Shown in pieces: positions 28,200-37,821 of a DNA stretch of 64,000 bases; position 1 is the first letter of the stretch, and every line of letters begins with the position of its first letter. The DNA is from Leyella stercorea. Its GTDB lineage: Bacteria; Bacteroidota; Bacteroidia; Bacteroidales; Bacteroidaceae. The notes under the pieces are model-generated. The model was not told the DNA's origin, did no database searches, and saw only the letters and a program-made list of their open reading frames with translations. A program made the translations under genes and the position numbers. The DNA lies in the NCBI RefSeq assembly GCF_021531655.1, contig NZ_JADYUF010000010.1, positions 20,544 to 84,543 of the forward strand. Reading direction: 5' to 3'.

Positions 28200-28207
28200 T
28201 AACTTTG
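28200..28207 (+). promoter_or_regulatory. Putative -7 box of the aminotransferase (right-arm copy)
   Basis: TAACTTTG fits TAnnTTTG and lies 59 bases before the ATG at 28267. Upstream sequence is AT-rich without a clear -33 TTTG. Confidence 0.55.
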
Positions 28208-28266
28208 CATTTAACAAGGCGCATAAGAATGCGCTTAAAACTTAATCATTAAATAAGAGTACAGAA

Positions 28267-29475
28267 ATGCCAGAAATCTCAGTACGCGGACTTGAAATGC
28301 CCGAATCGCCAATACGCAAATTGGCCCCATTGGCTGCATCTGCCAAAGAGCGCGGTGTTAAAGTCTACCACCTCAATATCGGCCAACCCGACCTGCCCAC
28401 ACCGCAAGTTGGACTTGATGCCCTGAAGCACATCGACCGCAAAGTCCTGGAGTATTCGCCTTCGGCAGGATACCTCTCGTATCGCCAGAAACTCACAGGA
28501 TACTACAAGCGGTTTAACATCAACGTCACCGCCGACGACATCATCATCACGTCGGGAGGCTCCGAAGCCGTGCTCTTCGCATTCATGTCGTGCCTCAATC
28601 CGGGCGACGAAATCATCATCCCCGAACCTGCCTACGCCAACTATATGGCGTTCGCCATCTCGGCTGGTGCCAAGATACGCACCATAGCCACTACCATTGA
28701 GGAGGGATTCTCGCTGCCTAAGGTGGAGAAGTTTGAGGAACTCATCAACGAGCACACACGTGCCATACTCATCTGCAACCCCAACAACCCTACAGGCTAT
28801 CTGTACACACGACGCGAGATGAACCAGATACGCGACTTGGTGAAGAAGTACGACCTGTACCTCTTCTCCGACGAGGTCTACCGCGAATATATCTACACCG
28901 GCTCGCCTTACATCTCGGCATGCCATCTGGAGGGCATCGAGCAGAACGTCATACTCATCGACTCCGTATCGAAGCGCTATTCGGAGTGCGGCATTCGCAT
29001 CGGCGCACTCATAACCAAGAACGCTGAGGTGCGCGCTGCCGTAATGAAGCTGTGCCAGGCACGACTCTCGCCTCCTCTGCTGGGTCAGATTGTAGCCGAG
29101 GCTTCGCTCGACGCACCCGAAGACTACTACCGCGACGTGTACGAGGAGTATGTCGAGCGCCGCAAATGCCTCATCGACGGACTCAACCGCATCCCTGGAG
29201 TCTACTCGCCGATACCTATGGGCGCATTCTACACGGTGGCAAAGCTGCCCGTTGACGACTCCGAGAAGTTCTGCCGCTGGTGTCTGGAGGAGTTCGACTA
29301 CGAAGGCGAGACCGTGATGATGGCTCCTGCAGCCGGATTCTACACCACTCCCGGCGTAGGACGCGACGAGGTGCGCATAGCCTACGTGCTGAAGAAGGAG
29401 GATCTGGGACGCGCACTCATCGTGCTGCGCAAGGCTCTGGAGGCTTATCCGGGAAGAGTTGTTGCTAATGAGTAA
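28267..29475 (+). CDS. Class I/II PLP-dependent aminotransferase (right-arm copy)
   Basis: This 402-residue cytoplasmic enzyme is of fold type I. It shows NPNNPTG at 171-177 (cofactor asparagine), SDEVY at 201-205 (phosphate and pyridine contacts), the Schiff-base lysine K236 in SVSKRYSECGIRIG, and a C-terminal RIAYVLKK arginine expected to bind the substrate carboxylate. Length and motifs fit the aspartate/aromatic aminotransferase group, but the amino donor cannot be told from sequence. It has its own -7 box and is followed by an AT-rich repeat spacer and then the permease gene, so co-transcription is possible but not shown. Confidence 0.9.
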   Translation: MPEISVRGLEMPESPIRKLAPLAASAKERGVKVYHLNIGQPDLPTPQVGLDALKHIDRKVLEYSPSAGYLSYRQKLTGYYKRFNINVTADDIIITSGGSEAVLFAFMSCLNPGDEIIIPEPAYANYMAFAISAGAKIRTIATTIEEGFSLPKVEKFEELINEHTRAILICNPNNPTGYLYTRREMNQIRDLVKKYDLYLFSDEVYREYIYTGSPYISACHLEGIEQNVILIDSVSKRYSECGIRIGALITKNAEVRAAVMKLCQARLSPPLLGQIVAEASLDAPEDYYRDVYEEYVERRKCLIDGLNRIPGVYSPIPMGAFYTVAKLPVDDSEKFCRWCLEEFDYEGETVMMAPAAGFYTTPGVGRDEVRIAYVLKKEDLGRALIVLRKALEAYPGRVVANE

Positions 29476-29477
29476 TG

Positions 29478-29608
29478 TTTAGTGTTTAATTATTAATGTT
29501 TGATGTTTAATGAGTAAGGTTTAATGAATAAGACAAACGCTAATTAAACATTAAACATTTATACTTAAACACCAACTAAACATTAATCATTAATAATTAA
29601 ACACTAAA
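29478..29608. repeat. AT-rich segment bounded by 21-bp perfect inverted repeats (right-arm copy)
   Basis: The 131-bp block between the aminotransferase stop and the permease start is bounded by exact 21-bp inverted repeats (29478-29498 and 29588-29608). The interior is full of TTTAATGTTTAATT-like words. It could be a large AT-rich hairpin or a decayed miniature element. No target-site duplication is obvious. Confidence 0.8.
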
Positions 29609-29611
29609 GTA

Positions 29612-30865
29612 ATGAACTTTCCTCTTTTTATTGCCCGCCGCATATACTCCGACCATATAGGCGACCAACAGAAGGTGTCGAAACCAGCAATACGCATTGC
29701 CGTGGCTGGCGTGGCTATCGGACTGGCGGTGATGATAATAAGCGTGTGCGTGGTGCTGGGATTCAAGCACACCATACGCGATAAAGTAGTAGGGTTCGGA
29801 AGCCATATACAAGTGGCCAACTTCTACACCCTGCAGTCGTCAGCCATCGACCAGCCTATAGCCATAGGCGACTCGATGATGAACGTACTGAAAAGAACTG
29901 ACGGCGTGAAGCACGTGCAACGCTTCGCCATGAAGCAAGGCATACTGAAGACCGACAACGACTTCCTGGGCGTGATGTTCAAGGGCGTGGGACCAGAATT
30001 CGACTCCACCTTCATACACAAGAGTATGGTGGAGGGCAGCATCCCCCACTTCTCCGACCAGCAGAGCACCAACCGCATACTCATATCGAAGGATATGGCA
30101 AGCAAACTGCGCGTCAAGGCGGGCGACCGGATATTCGCCTACTTCATAGGCGAGGGCGGAGTGCGCACCCGACGCTTCACAATCAGCGGCGTCTATCAGA
30201 CCAATCTGGCTCAATACGACAAGACCACGTGCTTCTGCGACCTATACACGGCACGCAAACTGAACGCTTGGACAGACGATATGGTGACAGGTGCCGAACT
30301 GACCGTGAACGACTTCAAGCAACTCGGCACCACCGCCAACGACATCATCAATCGTGTCAACCGCACACAAGACCAGTATGGCAACACGTTCTCGTCGAAA
30401 ACCATACGCGAGCTGAGCCCGCAGATATTCTCATGGCTCGACCTTCTCGACCTCAACGTGTGGATAATACTCGCCATAATGACTGCCGTGGCTGTGGTGA
30501 CAATGATAAGCGGACTGCTCATCATCATTCTCGAACGCACCACGATGATTGGAGTGCTCAAGGCATTGGGCGCACGCAATTCTACAGTAAGGCACACGTT
30601 CCTGTGGTTTGCAGCATTCATCATAGGCAAGGGACTGCTCATCGGCGACGCGCTGGCACTGGTTCTCATACTGCTACAGAAACTCACCGGATTTGCCAAA
30701 CTCGACCCTCAGACCTACTATGTCGACGTGGTACCGGTAGAACTGGACTGGACGCTCATCGTAGCGCTCAATATAGCCACCATGCTCATAGCACTATTCG
30801 TGCTCATAGCACCCAGCTATCTTGTCTCGCACATACATCCTGCAAAATCAATGCGATACGAATAA
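29612..30865 (+). CDS. LolC/E-type lipoprotein-releasing ABC permease (right-arm copy)
   Basis: This 417-residue inner-membrane protein has an N-terminal transmembrane segment (about 27-50, IAVAGVAIGLAVMIISVCVV), a periplasmic MacB-like domain to about residue 270, then three hydrophobic segments (about 285-315, 330-355, 375-405) forming the FtsX-type permease unit. This layout matches LolC/LolE, which release lipoproteins from the inner membrane to the LolA carrier. The ATPase (LolD) gene is not next to it. It is closed by an intrinsic terminator 9 bases downstream. Other MacB/FtsX-type exporters remain possible. Confidence 0.87.
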   Translation: MNFPLFIARRIYSDHIGDQQKVSKPAIRIAVAGVAIGLAVMIISVCVVLGFKHTIRDKVVGFGSHIQVANFYTLQSSAIDQPIAIGDSMMNVLKRTDGVKHVQRFAMKQGILKTDNDFLGVMFKGVGPEFDSTFIHKSMVEGSIPHFSDQQSTNRILISKDMASKLRVKAGDRIFAYFIGEGGVRTRRFTISGVYQTNLAQYDKTTCFCDLYTARKLNAWTDDMVTGAELTVNDFKQLGTTANDIINRVNRTQDQYGNTFSSKTIRELSPQIFSWLDLLDLNVWIILAIMTAVAVVTMISGLLIIILERTTMIGVLKALGARNSTVRHTFLWFAAFIIGKGLLIGDALALVLILLQKLTGFAKLDPQTYYVDVVPVELDWTLIVALNIATMLIALFVLIAPSYLVSHIHPAKSMRYE

Positions 30866-30874
30866 ACAAAATAT

Positions 30875-30914
30875 ACGCCTCCTTACTATATAATAAGGTA
30901 AGGAGGCGTTTTTG
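30875..30914 (+). terminator. Intrinsic terminator after the LolC/E-type permease (right-arm copy)
   Basis: A perfect 12-bp stem (30875-30886 with 30898-30909) with an 11-base loop is followed by a short T run. It separates the permease from the acyl-CoA ligase promoter. Confidence 0.82.
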
Positions 30915-30956
30915 AATACAATTATTACTATCAAACACCAATTACAGCACAAAAGT

Positions 30957-30988
30957 TTTGGGAATGTGCAAATAATGACGTACCTTTG
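30957..30988 (+). promoter_or_regulatory. Bacteroidetes promoter for the acyl-CoA ligase pair (right-arm copy)
   Basis: TTTG (30957-30960), 20 bases, then TACCTTTG (30981-30988), which matches the Bacteroidetes -33/-7 promoter. The ATG is at 31012, giving a very short leader. Confidence 0.75.
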
Positions 30989-31011
30989 CACAAAATTTTG
31001 AAGATTGTGCA

Positions 31012-32673
31012 ATGGAGCAAATACCAAGTTTTAACCAATATATAGAGGACAGCGTAATAAAGTTTTGGGATAAGGACGCATTCACCGACTACAAAGGCGC
31101 AACACTGCAATTCCACGATGTAGCACGGAAAATCGAAAAACTCCACATCATGTTCGAAAACAGCGGTGTGAAGCGCGGCGACAAGATAGCCCTGTGCGGA
31201 CGCAACAGCAGCCACTGGGCTGTGGCATTCCTCGCCACACTGACATACGGCGCTATTGCCGTACCGGTGCAAAACGAGTTCACACCCGAACAGATACACA
31301 ACATAGTCAATCACAGCGAGTCGAAACTCCTGTTTGTAGGCGACGTGGTGTGCACACAAGTCAACCCAGACATGATGCCGGCTCTCGAAGGCATCGTATA
31401 CCTGCCCGACTTCTCCATCGTCATATCACGCAGCGAGCAACTTACGTTTGCACGCGAACACCTGAACGAGATATTCGGCAAGCGATATCCGAAATACTTC
31501 CGCAAGGAACACATCAGTTACTATAAGGAGCAAAGCCCCGAAGAACTGGCTATGATCAACTACACCAGCGGCACTACGGGATTCTCAAAGGGCGTAATGC
31601 TGCCTTACCGCGCACTGTGGGGCAATATCGACTACGTGTTGAAGTGTCTTGCACCCAACGTAAAGCCCGGTTCTAATCTCGTAAGCATTCTGCCAATGGC
31701 ACACATGTACGGACTGGCAGTAGAATTCCTCTTCGGATTCATCAACGGATGCCACCTGTACTTCCTCAACCGAATGCCGTCGCCGTCGCTTATAGCCGAA
31801 GCATTTGCCGAGGTGAAGCCCCGACTCATCGTGGCTGTGCCACTCGTAATAGAGAAAATCATACGTCGCAAGGTGCTGGCAGAGGTGCAGACCAACCGCA
31901 TGAAGCTACTCTTGAACATGCCCGTTATCAATAAAAAGATAAAGCAGCACATCCGCGACCGCATAATGGAGGCCTTCGGAGGCAACGCATTCGAAATAAT
32001 CGTAGGTGGAGCACCGCTCAATCAGGGCATCGAGGAATTCCTCAACAGCGTGGGAGTGCCCGTCACCATCGGCTACGGCACCACCGAGACCGCACCGCTC
32101 ATCACCTTTGCCAACTACGACAAATACAAAATAGCGTCGTGCGGACCAGTTGTTGACCACATGGAGGCGAAGGTTGTAAGCCCGGATCCAGCCAACGTGC
32201 CTGGCGAACTCATCGCCAAGGGCATGAACGTGATGCTCGGCTACTACAAAAACGAGGAAGCCACAAACGCAGTTATTGACAAAGACGGATGGTTTCACAC
32301 CGGAGATCTCGCCACAATGGAACCAAGCGGACACATATATATCAAAGGACGTATCAAGAACATGCTCCTCGGAGCCAACGGACAGAACGTCTATCCGGAG
32401 GAAATCGAGGACAAGCTCAATAATATGCCGCTCGTCGGCGAAAGCATAATAATACAGCGCGACACCAAACTCGTTGCTCTCGTACATCCGGAATTGGAAG
32501 ACAAGGAAGCAATGGATTTCGACGACGACGACATAAAGGGAATAATGGACGAAAACCTTAAGACCCTCAACAACCAGCTGCCGCCTTTCTGCAAGATAGC
32601 GGCAATAGAAATACAGAAAGAGGAATTCCAGAAAACTGCCAAAAAGAGCATCAAGCGATACCTCTACAAATAA
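31012..32673 (+). CDS. Long-chain-type acyl-CoA ligase, first of tandem pair (right-arm copy)
   Basis: This 553-residue AMP-forming enzyme activates a carboxylic acid, probably a long-chain fatty acid, to its CoA thioester via an acyl-adenylate. Visible landmarks are the nucleotide loop YTSGTTGFSKG (184-194), ILPMAHMYG, YGTTETAP, the HTGDLA aspartate that binds the ribose, and the hinge and C-terminal region ending TAKKSIKRYLYK, which carries the catalytic lysine. At 553 residues it is far longer than typical MenE, so I do not assign it to the nearby menaquinone operon. It forms a two-gene operon with the paralogue 18 bases downstream. Confidence 0.88.
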   Translation: MEQIPSFNQYIEDSVIKFWDKDAFTDYKGATLQFHDVARKIEKLHIMFENSGVKRGDKIALCGRNSSHWAVAFLATLTYGAIAVPVQNEFTPEQIHNIVNHSESKLLFVGDVVCTQVNPDMMPALEGIVYLPDFSIVISRSEQLTFAREHLNEIFGKRYPKYFRKEHISYYKEQSPEELAMINYTSGTTGFSKGVMLPYRALWGNIDYVLKCLAPNVKPGSNLVSILPMAHMYGLAVEFLFGFINGCHLYFLNRMPSPSLIAEAFAEVKPRLIVAVPLVIEKIIRRKVLAEVQTNRMKLLLNMPVINKKIKQHIRDRIMEAFGGNAFEIIVGGAPLNQGIEEFLNSVGVPVTIGYGTTETAPLITFANYDKYKIASCGPVVDHMEAKVVSPDPANVPGELIAKGMNVMLGYYKNEEATNAVIDKDGWFHTGDLATMEPSGHIYIKGRIKNMLLGANGQNVYPEEIEDKLNNMPLVGESIIIQRDTKLVALVHPELEDKEAMDFDDDDIKGIMDENLKTLNNQLPPFCKIAAIEIQKEEFQKTAKKSIKRYLYK

Positions 32674-32691
32674 ATCCTAAAACACCTCACA

Positions 32692-34368
32692 ATGATAAAC
32701 AAACAAAAAATGGAAATACCGAGTTTTAACGCTCTTATCGAACAGAGCATCATTACCAATTGGGACAAGGATGCCCTGACCGACTTTAAGGGGGCCACTC
32801 TGCAATATCACGACGTGGCACGCAAAATAGAGAAACTGCACATCATGTTCGAAAGCAGTGGTGTAGTTAAAGGCGACAAGATCGCTTTATGCGGACGTAA
32901 CAGTTCAAACTGGGCTGTTGCATTCCTTGCTACACTCACCTACGGAGCCGTTGCAGTACCTATATTGCACGAATTTACTGCTGACCAGATTCACAACATC
33001 GTCAATCACAGCGAAGCCAAGCTGCTCTTCGTAGGCGACTATGTGGCTACAATCATCGACCAGACAAAGATGCCCGACCTCGAAGGCATCATCTACATAC
33101 CCGACTACTCGCTCGTAGTGTCGCGCACCGACAAACTCACCTATGCACGCGAACACCTCAACGAGATGTTCGGAAAGAAATATCCTAAGTATTTCCGCAA
33201 GGAACACGTACACTACTACAAGGAGCAGAGTCCTGACGAGCTGGCTCTCATCAACTACACCAGTGGAACCACCGGCTTCTCGAAGGGCGTTATGATTCCA
33301 TATCGTGCTTTGTGGAGCAACTACGACTTCGCTATCTCGGTTTTGGGCAAGATTATCAAGAAGGGGGACAACATCATCAGCATCCTGCCTATGGCACACA
33401 TGTACGGCATGGCATTTGAGTTCTTATTTGAATTCTTGTTCGGATGCCACGTGTTCTACCTCACACGCATACCGTCGCCAGCCATCATCGCAGCCGCATT
33501 TGCCGAGGTGAAGCCTGCTATCATCATCGCTGTGCCTCTCATTATCGAGAAGATCATCCGCAAGAAGGTATTCCCCAAGATACAGAACAACCGCATGCGC
33601 ATCCTGCTGAACATGCCTATCGTGAGCAAGAAGGTGAACGAGAAGATAAAGGAGCAGGTTGTCAAGGCATTCGGTGGCAACTTCTACGAAATCATTGTAG
33701 GCGGTGCAGCCTTCAATCAGGAAGTAGAGCAGTTCCTCAAGCGCATCGGATTCCCCTACACCGTAGGCTACGGCGCTACTGAGTGTGCCCCTATAATCTG
33801 CTATGCCGACCACAACGACTTTGTACAAGGTTCATGCGGCAAGCCAGTAGTACACATGGAGGTGAAGATTGACAGTCCTGATCCAGCCAATGTACCCGGA
33901 GAAATCCTGGCACGCGGACTCAACGTCATGCTGGGCTACTACAAAAACGAGGAAGCAACAGCCTCAACTCTCGATGCAGAGGGATGGTATCACACCGGCG
34001 ACCTCGGACTTATGGACGCTGACGGCAACGTATTCATCAAGGGACGTTCGAAGAATATGCTGCTCGGAGCTTCGGGTCAGAACATATATCCGGAGGAAAT
34101 CGAGGACAAACTCAACTCATTGGCTATGGTGAACGAGTCGGTTGTAGTGCAGCGCGGCGAGAAACTCGTCGGTCTTGTATATCCCGACTTCGACGAAGCC
34201 GACACTATGCGCCTCAACGATGCCGATCTTGAGAAGATAATGGAGCAGAACCGTCAGGAACTCAACGCCGTACAACCACCCTACTGCCGTCTGTCGGCAA
34301 TAGAGATTGTGAAGGAAGAGTTTGAGAAGACACCTAAGAAGAGTATCAAGCGATATCTCTACAAATAA
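32692..34368 (+). CDS. Long-chain-type acyl-CoA ligase, second of tandem pair (right-arm copy)
   Basis: This 558-residue paralogue of the preceding gene has the same YTSGTTGFSKG loop, PMAHMYG, YGATECAP, HTGDLG and C-terminal KKSIKRYLYK. The two proteins are very similar at the N terminus, around the active site and at the C-terminal end. They differ most in the region of about 210-260, where substrate contacts lie in this family, so different chain-length preference is plausible (inference). The start may be the ATG at 32692 or the one at 32710 (MEIPSF). It is followed by a strong terminator. Confidence 0.88.
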   Translation: MINKQKMEIPSFNALIEQSIITNWDKDALTDFKGATLQYHDVARKIEKLHIMFESSGVVKGDKIALCGRNSSNWAVAFLATLTYGAVAVPILHEFTADQIHNIVNHSEAKLLFVGDYVATIIDQTKMPDLEGIIYIPDYSLVVSRTDKLTYAREHLNEMFGKKYPKYFRKEHVHYYKEQSPDELALINYTSGTTGFSKGVMIPYRALWSNYDFAISVLGKIIKKGDNIISILPMAHMYGMAFEFLFEFLFGCHVFYLTRIPSPAIIAAAFAEVKPAIIIAVPLIIEKIIRKKVFPKIQNNRMRILLNMPIVSKKVNEKIKEQVVKAFGGNFYEIIVGGAAFNQEVEQFLKRIGFPYTVGYGATECAPIICYADHNDFVQGSCGKPVVHMEVKIDSPDPANVPGEILARGLNVMLGYYKNEEATASTLDAEGWYHTGDLGLMDADGNVFIKGRSKNMLLGASGQNIYPEEIEDKLNSLAMVNESVVVQRGEKLVGLVYPDFDEADTMRLNDADLEKIMEQNRQELNAVQPPYCRLSAIEIVKEEFEKTPKKSIKRYLYK

Positions 34369-34393
34369 AGCAAACTCCTACAAACAAGGATAT

Positions 34394-34460
34394 AACAGCA
34401 AAAACAACATTGATATGCATCATCATTTATGTATAACAATGTTGTTTTTGCTGTTTTTTG
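34394..34460 (+). terminator. Strong intrinsic terminator after the acyl-CoA ligase pair (right-arm copy)
   Basis: A 19-bp perfect stem (34394-34412 with 34437-34455) with a 24-base loop is followed by TTTTTG. The 170 bases from here to the beta-barrel gene are AT-rich leader with direct repeats of ACAAGAAAATAACAA-type words; no confident promoter was found. Confidence 0.8.
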
Positions 34461-34629
34461 TTTCTTCCGTTTTTACTTTCTACATTTTTTTGTTTCTATA
34501 TAATTAAACCACAAAGCCATACAAACGTCATAAAAAACGTAAATTGGCATTTGCCTTTTTATTGACAAGAAAACAAAGAATACATAAATAAGAAAATAAC
34601 AAATACACAAACAAGAAAATAACAACAGA

Positions 34630-37578
34630 ATGAAAAAGATCGTCTTCTTGCTCCTACTTATGCTCTGCGCATTGGGAGCGGCAGCCCAAGACCGCAAAAT
34701 CACGGGTACGCTGACCGACAAAGACACTCACGAGCGTATGGAGCAGGCAGCCGTACAACTGCTGCGTCAGGACAGTTCGTATGTCAAAGGCAGCGTGACC
34801 GATGCCAATGGAGCATTCAGCATCACCGCTCCAAACAACGGAAAGTACATACTGAAGTTCTCCAACGTGGGATACAAGACCCTCTACCGCAACGTGAATG
34901 TAAGCAACGACAACAACGTGAACGTTGGAAACATCGTATTCGCATCGTCGGCTATAGCCCTGAAGGGAACCACCGTGACAGCCAATGCTGCCAAGGTGAC
35001 GCTCAAGAAGGACACCTTCATATACAATGCTACTGCTTTCCGCACTCCAGAAGGTTCTACCATTGAGGAACTGGTGAAGCGTCTGCCGGGTGCGCAAGTG
35101 GGCGACGACGGCAAGATTACCATCAACGGCAAGGAGGTGAAGAAGATTAAGGTGGACGGAAAGGAATTCATGGTGGGCGACACCAAGACTGCCATGAAGA
35201 ACCTGCCTACCAACATCGTAAACCGTATCAAGGCTTACGATGAGAAGAGCGACCTCTCACGTGTCACCGGCATTGACGACGGAAACGAGCAGACCGTGCT
35301 CGACTTCGGACTGAAACCGGGCATGAACAAGGGTATGTTCTCCAACGCCGACCTTGCATACGGAACACACGACCGATTTGCCGAACGCCTTATGGGTGCC
35401 TACTTCAACTCGAAGATACGCGTAATGGGATTCGGCTCGCTCAACAATACCAACGACATGGGATTCGGACGCGGCTCGTTCGGAGGCGGACGCAACGGTC
35501 TGAACACATCAAAGATGGTGGGCACCAACTTCAACTACGACAATGGCAAGACATTTTCGTGGGACGGTTCGGTGAGATGGAATCATAGTAACGGCAACAC
35601 ACAGTCGAAGTCGTCATCCGAGAACTTCGTGAGTTCGTCGAAATCGTTTGCCAATTCGCTCAACAAACAGTTCACACGCAGCAACTCATGGAATGCCCAG
35701 ATGCGATTCGAGTGGAAACCCGACACGATGACCAACATCATGTTCCGCCCGTCGATGAGCCTGTCGTCAAGCGACGGACGCTCGGCTTCCACCTCTGCAC
35801 AGTTCAACGACGACCCCTACTCGTACACCGACGACCCGCTGTCGGACAAAGGCATCAGCACAATGGCAGAAGCCGACAAGATGGTGAACACCTCGAAGTC
35901 AAACTCGATAAGCTACAGCGACAGCAAACAGTTTGGCGGAATGCTGCAATTAAACCGCAAGCTTGGCAACCGCGGACGCAACGTCACACTGCGCGGCGAC
36001 TTCAACTATAAGGACGGCGACAGCAAATCGTTATCCACCAACAACGTCCATCTGTATCAGATAAAGATGAAGGACAATCCTCTCGCCGACTCTACCTACC
36101 AGACAAACCGCTACAACGTGACGCCGACCAAGACGTACAGCTACAGCGTACAGACTACATACAGCGAGCCGTTGTGGAAGGCTACGTTCCTGCAGATGAG
36201 CTATCAGTTCAAGTATTCGTACAGCAAGAGCGACCGTGCCACATACAATTTCTCCAATCTGGGCGAAGACTTCTTCGGCACTCTCACTCCGCAATACCGC
36301 CAATGGGACAGCTATCTCAGTCTGCTCGACAAGCCCTACACCGAATATGAGGACAAGTCGCTGAGCCGCTACTCTGAATATAAGAACTATACGCACGACA
36401 TCGACCTGATGTTCCGCATGCTCCGACAGAAGTATCAGCTCAACTTCGGTGTGAAAGTACAGCCGCAGACATCCAAGTTCATACAGGACTATCAGGGCAA
36501 ATACGTCGACACCGTGCGCACCGTGACCAACATCACGCCGACACTCGACTTACGCTACCGCTTCTCGAAGGTGAGCCAGCTGCGCATCAACTATCGAGGC
36601 TCAACGTCGCAACCCTCAATGACCGACCTGCTCGACATCACCGACGACAGCGATCCGCTCAACATCAGCAAGGGTAATCCCGGATTGAAGCCATCGTTCA
36701 CCAACAATCTGCGCGCCGAATACAACAACTACATCGAGAAACACCAGATGTCGATAATGACAAGCGTCAACTACTCCAACACGCGCAACTCCATCGGCTA
36801 CAAGGTGACGTACGACGAGAAGACCGGCGGACGCATAAGCCGACCAGAGAACATCAACGGCAACTGGAACGCTTCGGGCATGTTCATATTCAATATGGCC
36901 ATCGACACCACGGGCTACTGGAACATCAACACATTCACCAACGTCGACTACCAGAACCGTGTGGGCTATCTGTCGCTCAACCGCAACGCCGACTCGCAGC
37001 GCAACGTGACAAAGTCGACAAGCGTAAGCGAACGCCTCGCTATGAGCTTCCGCAACTCATGGCTTGAGGTAGAGCTTGACGGCTCGATGGACTATATGCA
37101 CGCCCGCAACAACCTGCAGCCGCAGAGCAATCTCGACACATGGCAGTTTGCCTACGGCGGAACCATCAACCTCACCGCACCGTGGGGTACAAGCCTATCG
37201 ACCGACATACACCAGAACTCACGCCGAGGCTATTCCGACAAGTCGATGAACACCAACGAGCTGATTTGGAACGCACAGCTGTCGCAAGGTTTTATGCGCG
37301 GACGTGCATTGACAATATCACTCCAGTTCTACGACATACTCAAGAATCAGAGCAACTTCTCGCGTACTGTGTCGGCAACAAGCCGCAGCGACGTAGAGTA
37401 CAACTCCATCAACAGCTACGCAATGCTGCACGTCATCTACCGACTCAATCTCTTCGGAGGCAAGCAAGCACGACGCGGCGGACAATACGGACCAAGCAAC
37501 CGCCGACCAGGATATGGACGCCCACCAATGGGTGGCGGACGCATGCCGATGATGCGCATGGGCAGACCGATGATGTAA
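34630..37578 (+). CDS. TonB-receptor-like outer membrane beta-barrel protein (right-arm copy)
   Basis: This 982-residue protein has a signal peptide ending around residue 19 (LGAAAQ), a carboxypeptidase-regulatory-like domain at about 22-105 and a plug-like region at about 115-235 that contains KRLPGAQVGDDGKITINGKE. A barrel of the Bacteroidetes OMP_b-brl_3 type follows. The last recognisable strand (MLHVIYRLNLF) ends near residue 942. It is followed by a 40-residue Gly/Arg/Met/Pro-rich tail instead of a terminal aromatic strand. There is no SusD partner, so this is not a SusC. The role is probably transport or envelope-related; the cargo is unknown. Confidence 0.88.
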   Translation: MKKIVFLLLLMLCALGAAAQDRKITGTLTDKDTHERMEQAAVQLLRQDSSYVKGSVTDANGAFSITAPNNGKYILKFSNVGYKTLYRNVNVSNDNNVNVGNIVFASSAIALKGTTVTANAAKVTLKKDTFIYNATAFRTPEGSTIEELVKRLPGAQVGDDGKITINGKEVKKIKVDGKEFMVGDTKTAMKNLPTNIVNRIKAYDEKSDLSRVTGIDDGNEQTVLDFGLKPGMNKGMFSNADLAYGTHDRFAERLMGAYFNSKIRVMGFGSLNNTNDMGFGRGSFGGGRNGLNTSKMVGTNFNYDNGKTFSWDGSVRWNHSNGNTQSKSSSENFVSSSKSFANSLNKQFTRSNSWNAQMRFEWKPDTMTNIMFRPSMSLSSSDGRSASTSAQFNDDPYSYTDDPLSDKGISTMAEADKMVNTSKSNSISYSDSKQFGGMLQLNRKLGNRGRNVTLRGDFNYKDGDSKSLSTNNVHLYQIKMKDNPLADSTYQTNRYNVTPTKTYSYSVQTTYSEPLWKATFLQMSYQFKYSYSKSDRATYNFSNLGEDFFGTLTPQYRQWDSYLSLLDKPYTEYEDKSLSRYSEYKNYTHDIDLMFRMLRQKYQLNFGVKVQPQTSKFIQDYQGKYVDTVRTVTNITPTLDLRYRFSKVSQLRINYRGSTSQPSMTDLLDITDDSDPLNISKGNPGLKPSFTNNLRAEYNNYIEKHQMSIMTSVNYSNTRNSIGYKVTYDEKTGGRISRPENINGNWNASGMFIFNMAIDTTGYWNINTFTNVDYQNRVGYLSLNRNADSQRNVTKSTSVSERLAMSFRNSWLEVELDGSMDYMHARNNLQPQSNLDTWQFAYGGTINLTAPWGTSLSTDIHQNSRRGYSDKSMNTNELIWNAQLSQGFMRGRALTISLQFYDILKNQSNFSRTVSATSRSDVEYNSINSYAMLHVIYRLNLFGGKQARRGGQYGPSNRRPGYGRPPMGGGRMPMMRMGRPMM

Positions 37579-37614
37579 TAACAACCAATTTCACCAAGAG
37601 ATTCCAACCCTCTC

Positions 37615-37719
37615 GAAAAGGAGTCCTTTTGAGTTGCAAAAGGAGCCCTTTTGACAGGCAAAAGGAGTCCTTTTGGATAGTAAAAGTAGTCCTTTTGCAA
37701 GTCAAAAGGGCTACTTTTT
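37615..37719. repeat. 22-bp palindromic pentad array (right-arm copy)
   Basis: Mirror of 5739-5843: five 17-bp palindromes at exact 22-bp spacing. It starts 36 bases after the beta-barrel stop and ends 54 bases before the aroB -7 box. It could act as terminator, operator or structural element; none is shown. Confidence 0.95.
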
Positions 37720-37773
37720 TTTATACCCCATTATATTTGATGATGATATGAGTGCAATTTGCGGATTTTTAGT

Positions 37774-37781
37774 TAAATTTG
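37774..37781 (+). promoter_or_regulatory. Putative -7 box for the aroB-men operon (right-arm copy)
   Basis: TAAATTTG fits TAnnTTTG, 40 bases before the aroB ATG at 37822. No -33 at normal spacing. Confidence 0.5.
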
Positions 37782-37821
37782 TAGGTGAATAAACAGCATA
37801 AGAATAAACACGTTGAGCCTT

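Noticed and set aside
31012..34368. Acyl-CoA ligases as the missing menE
   Set aside because: Length of 553-558 residues and long-chain-type features; they also have their own promoter and lie outside the men operon.
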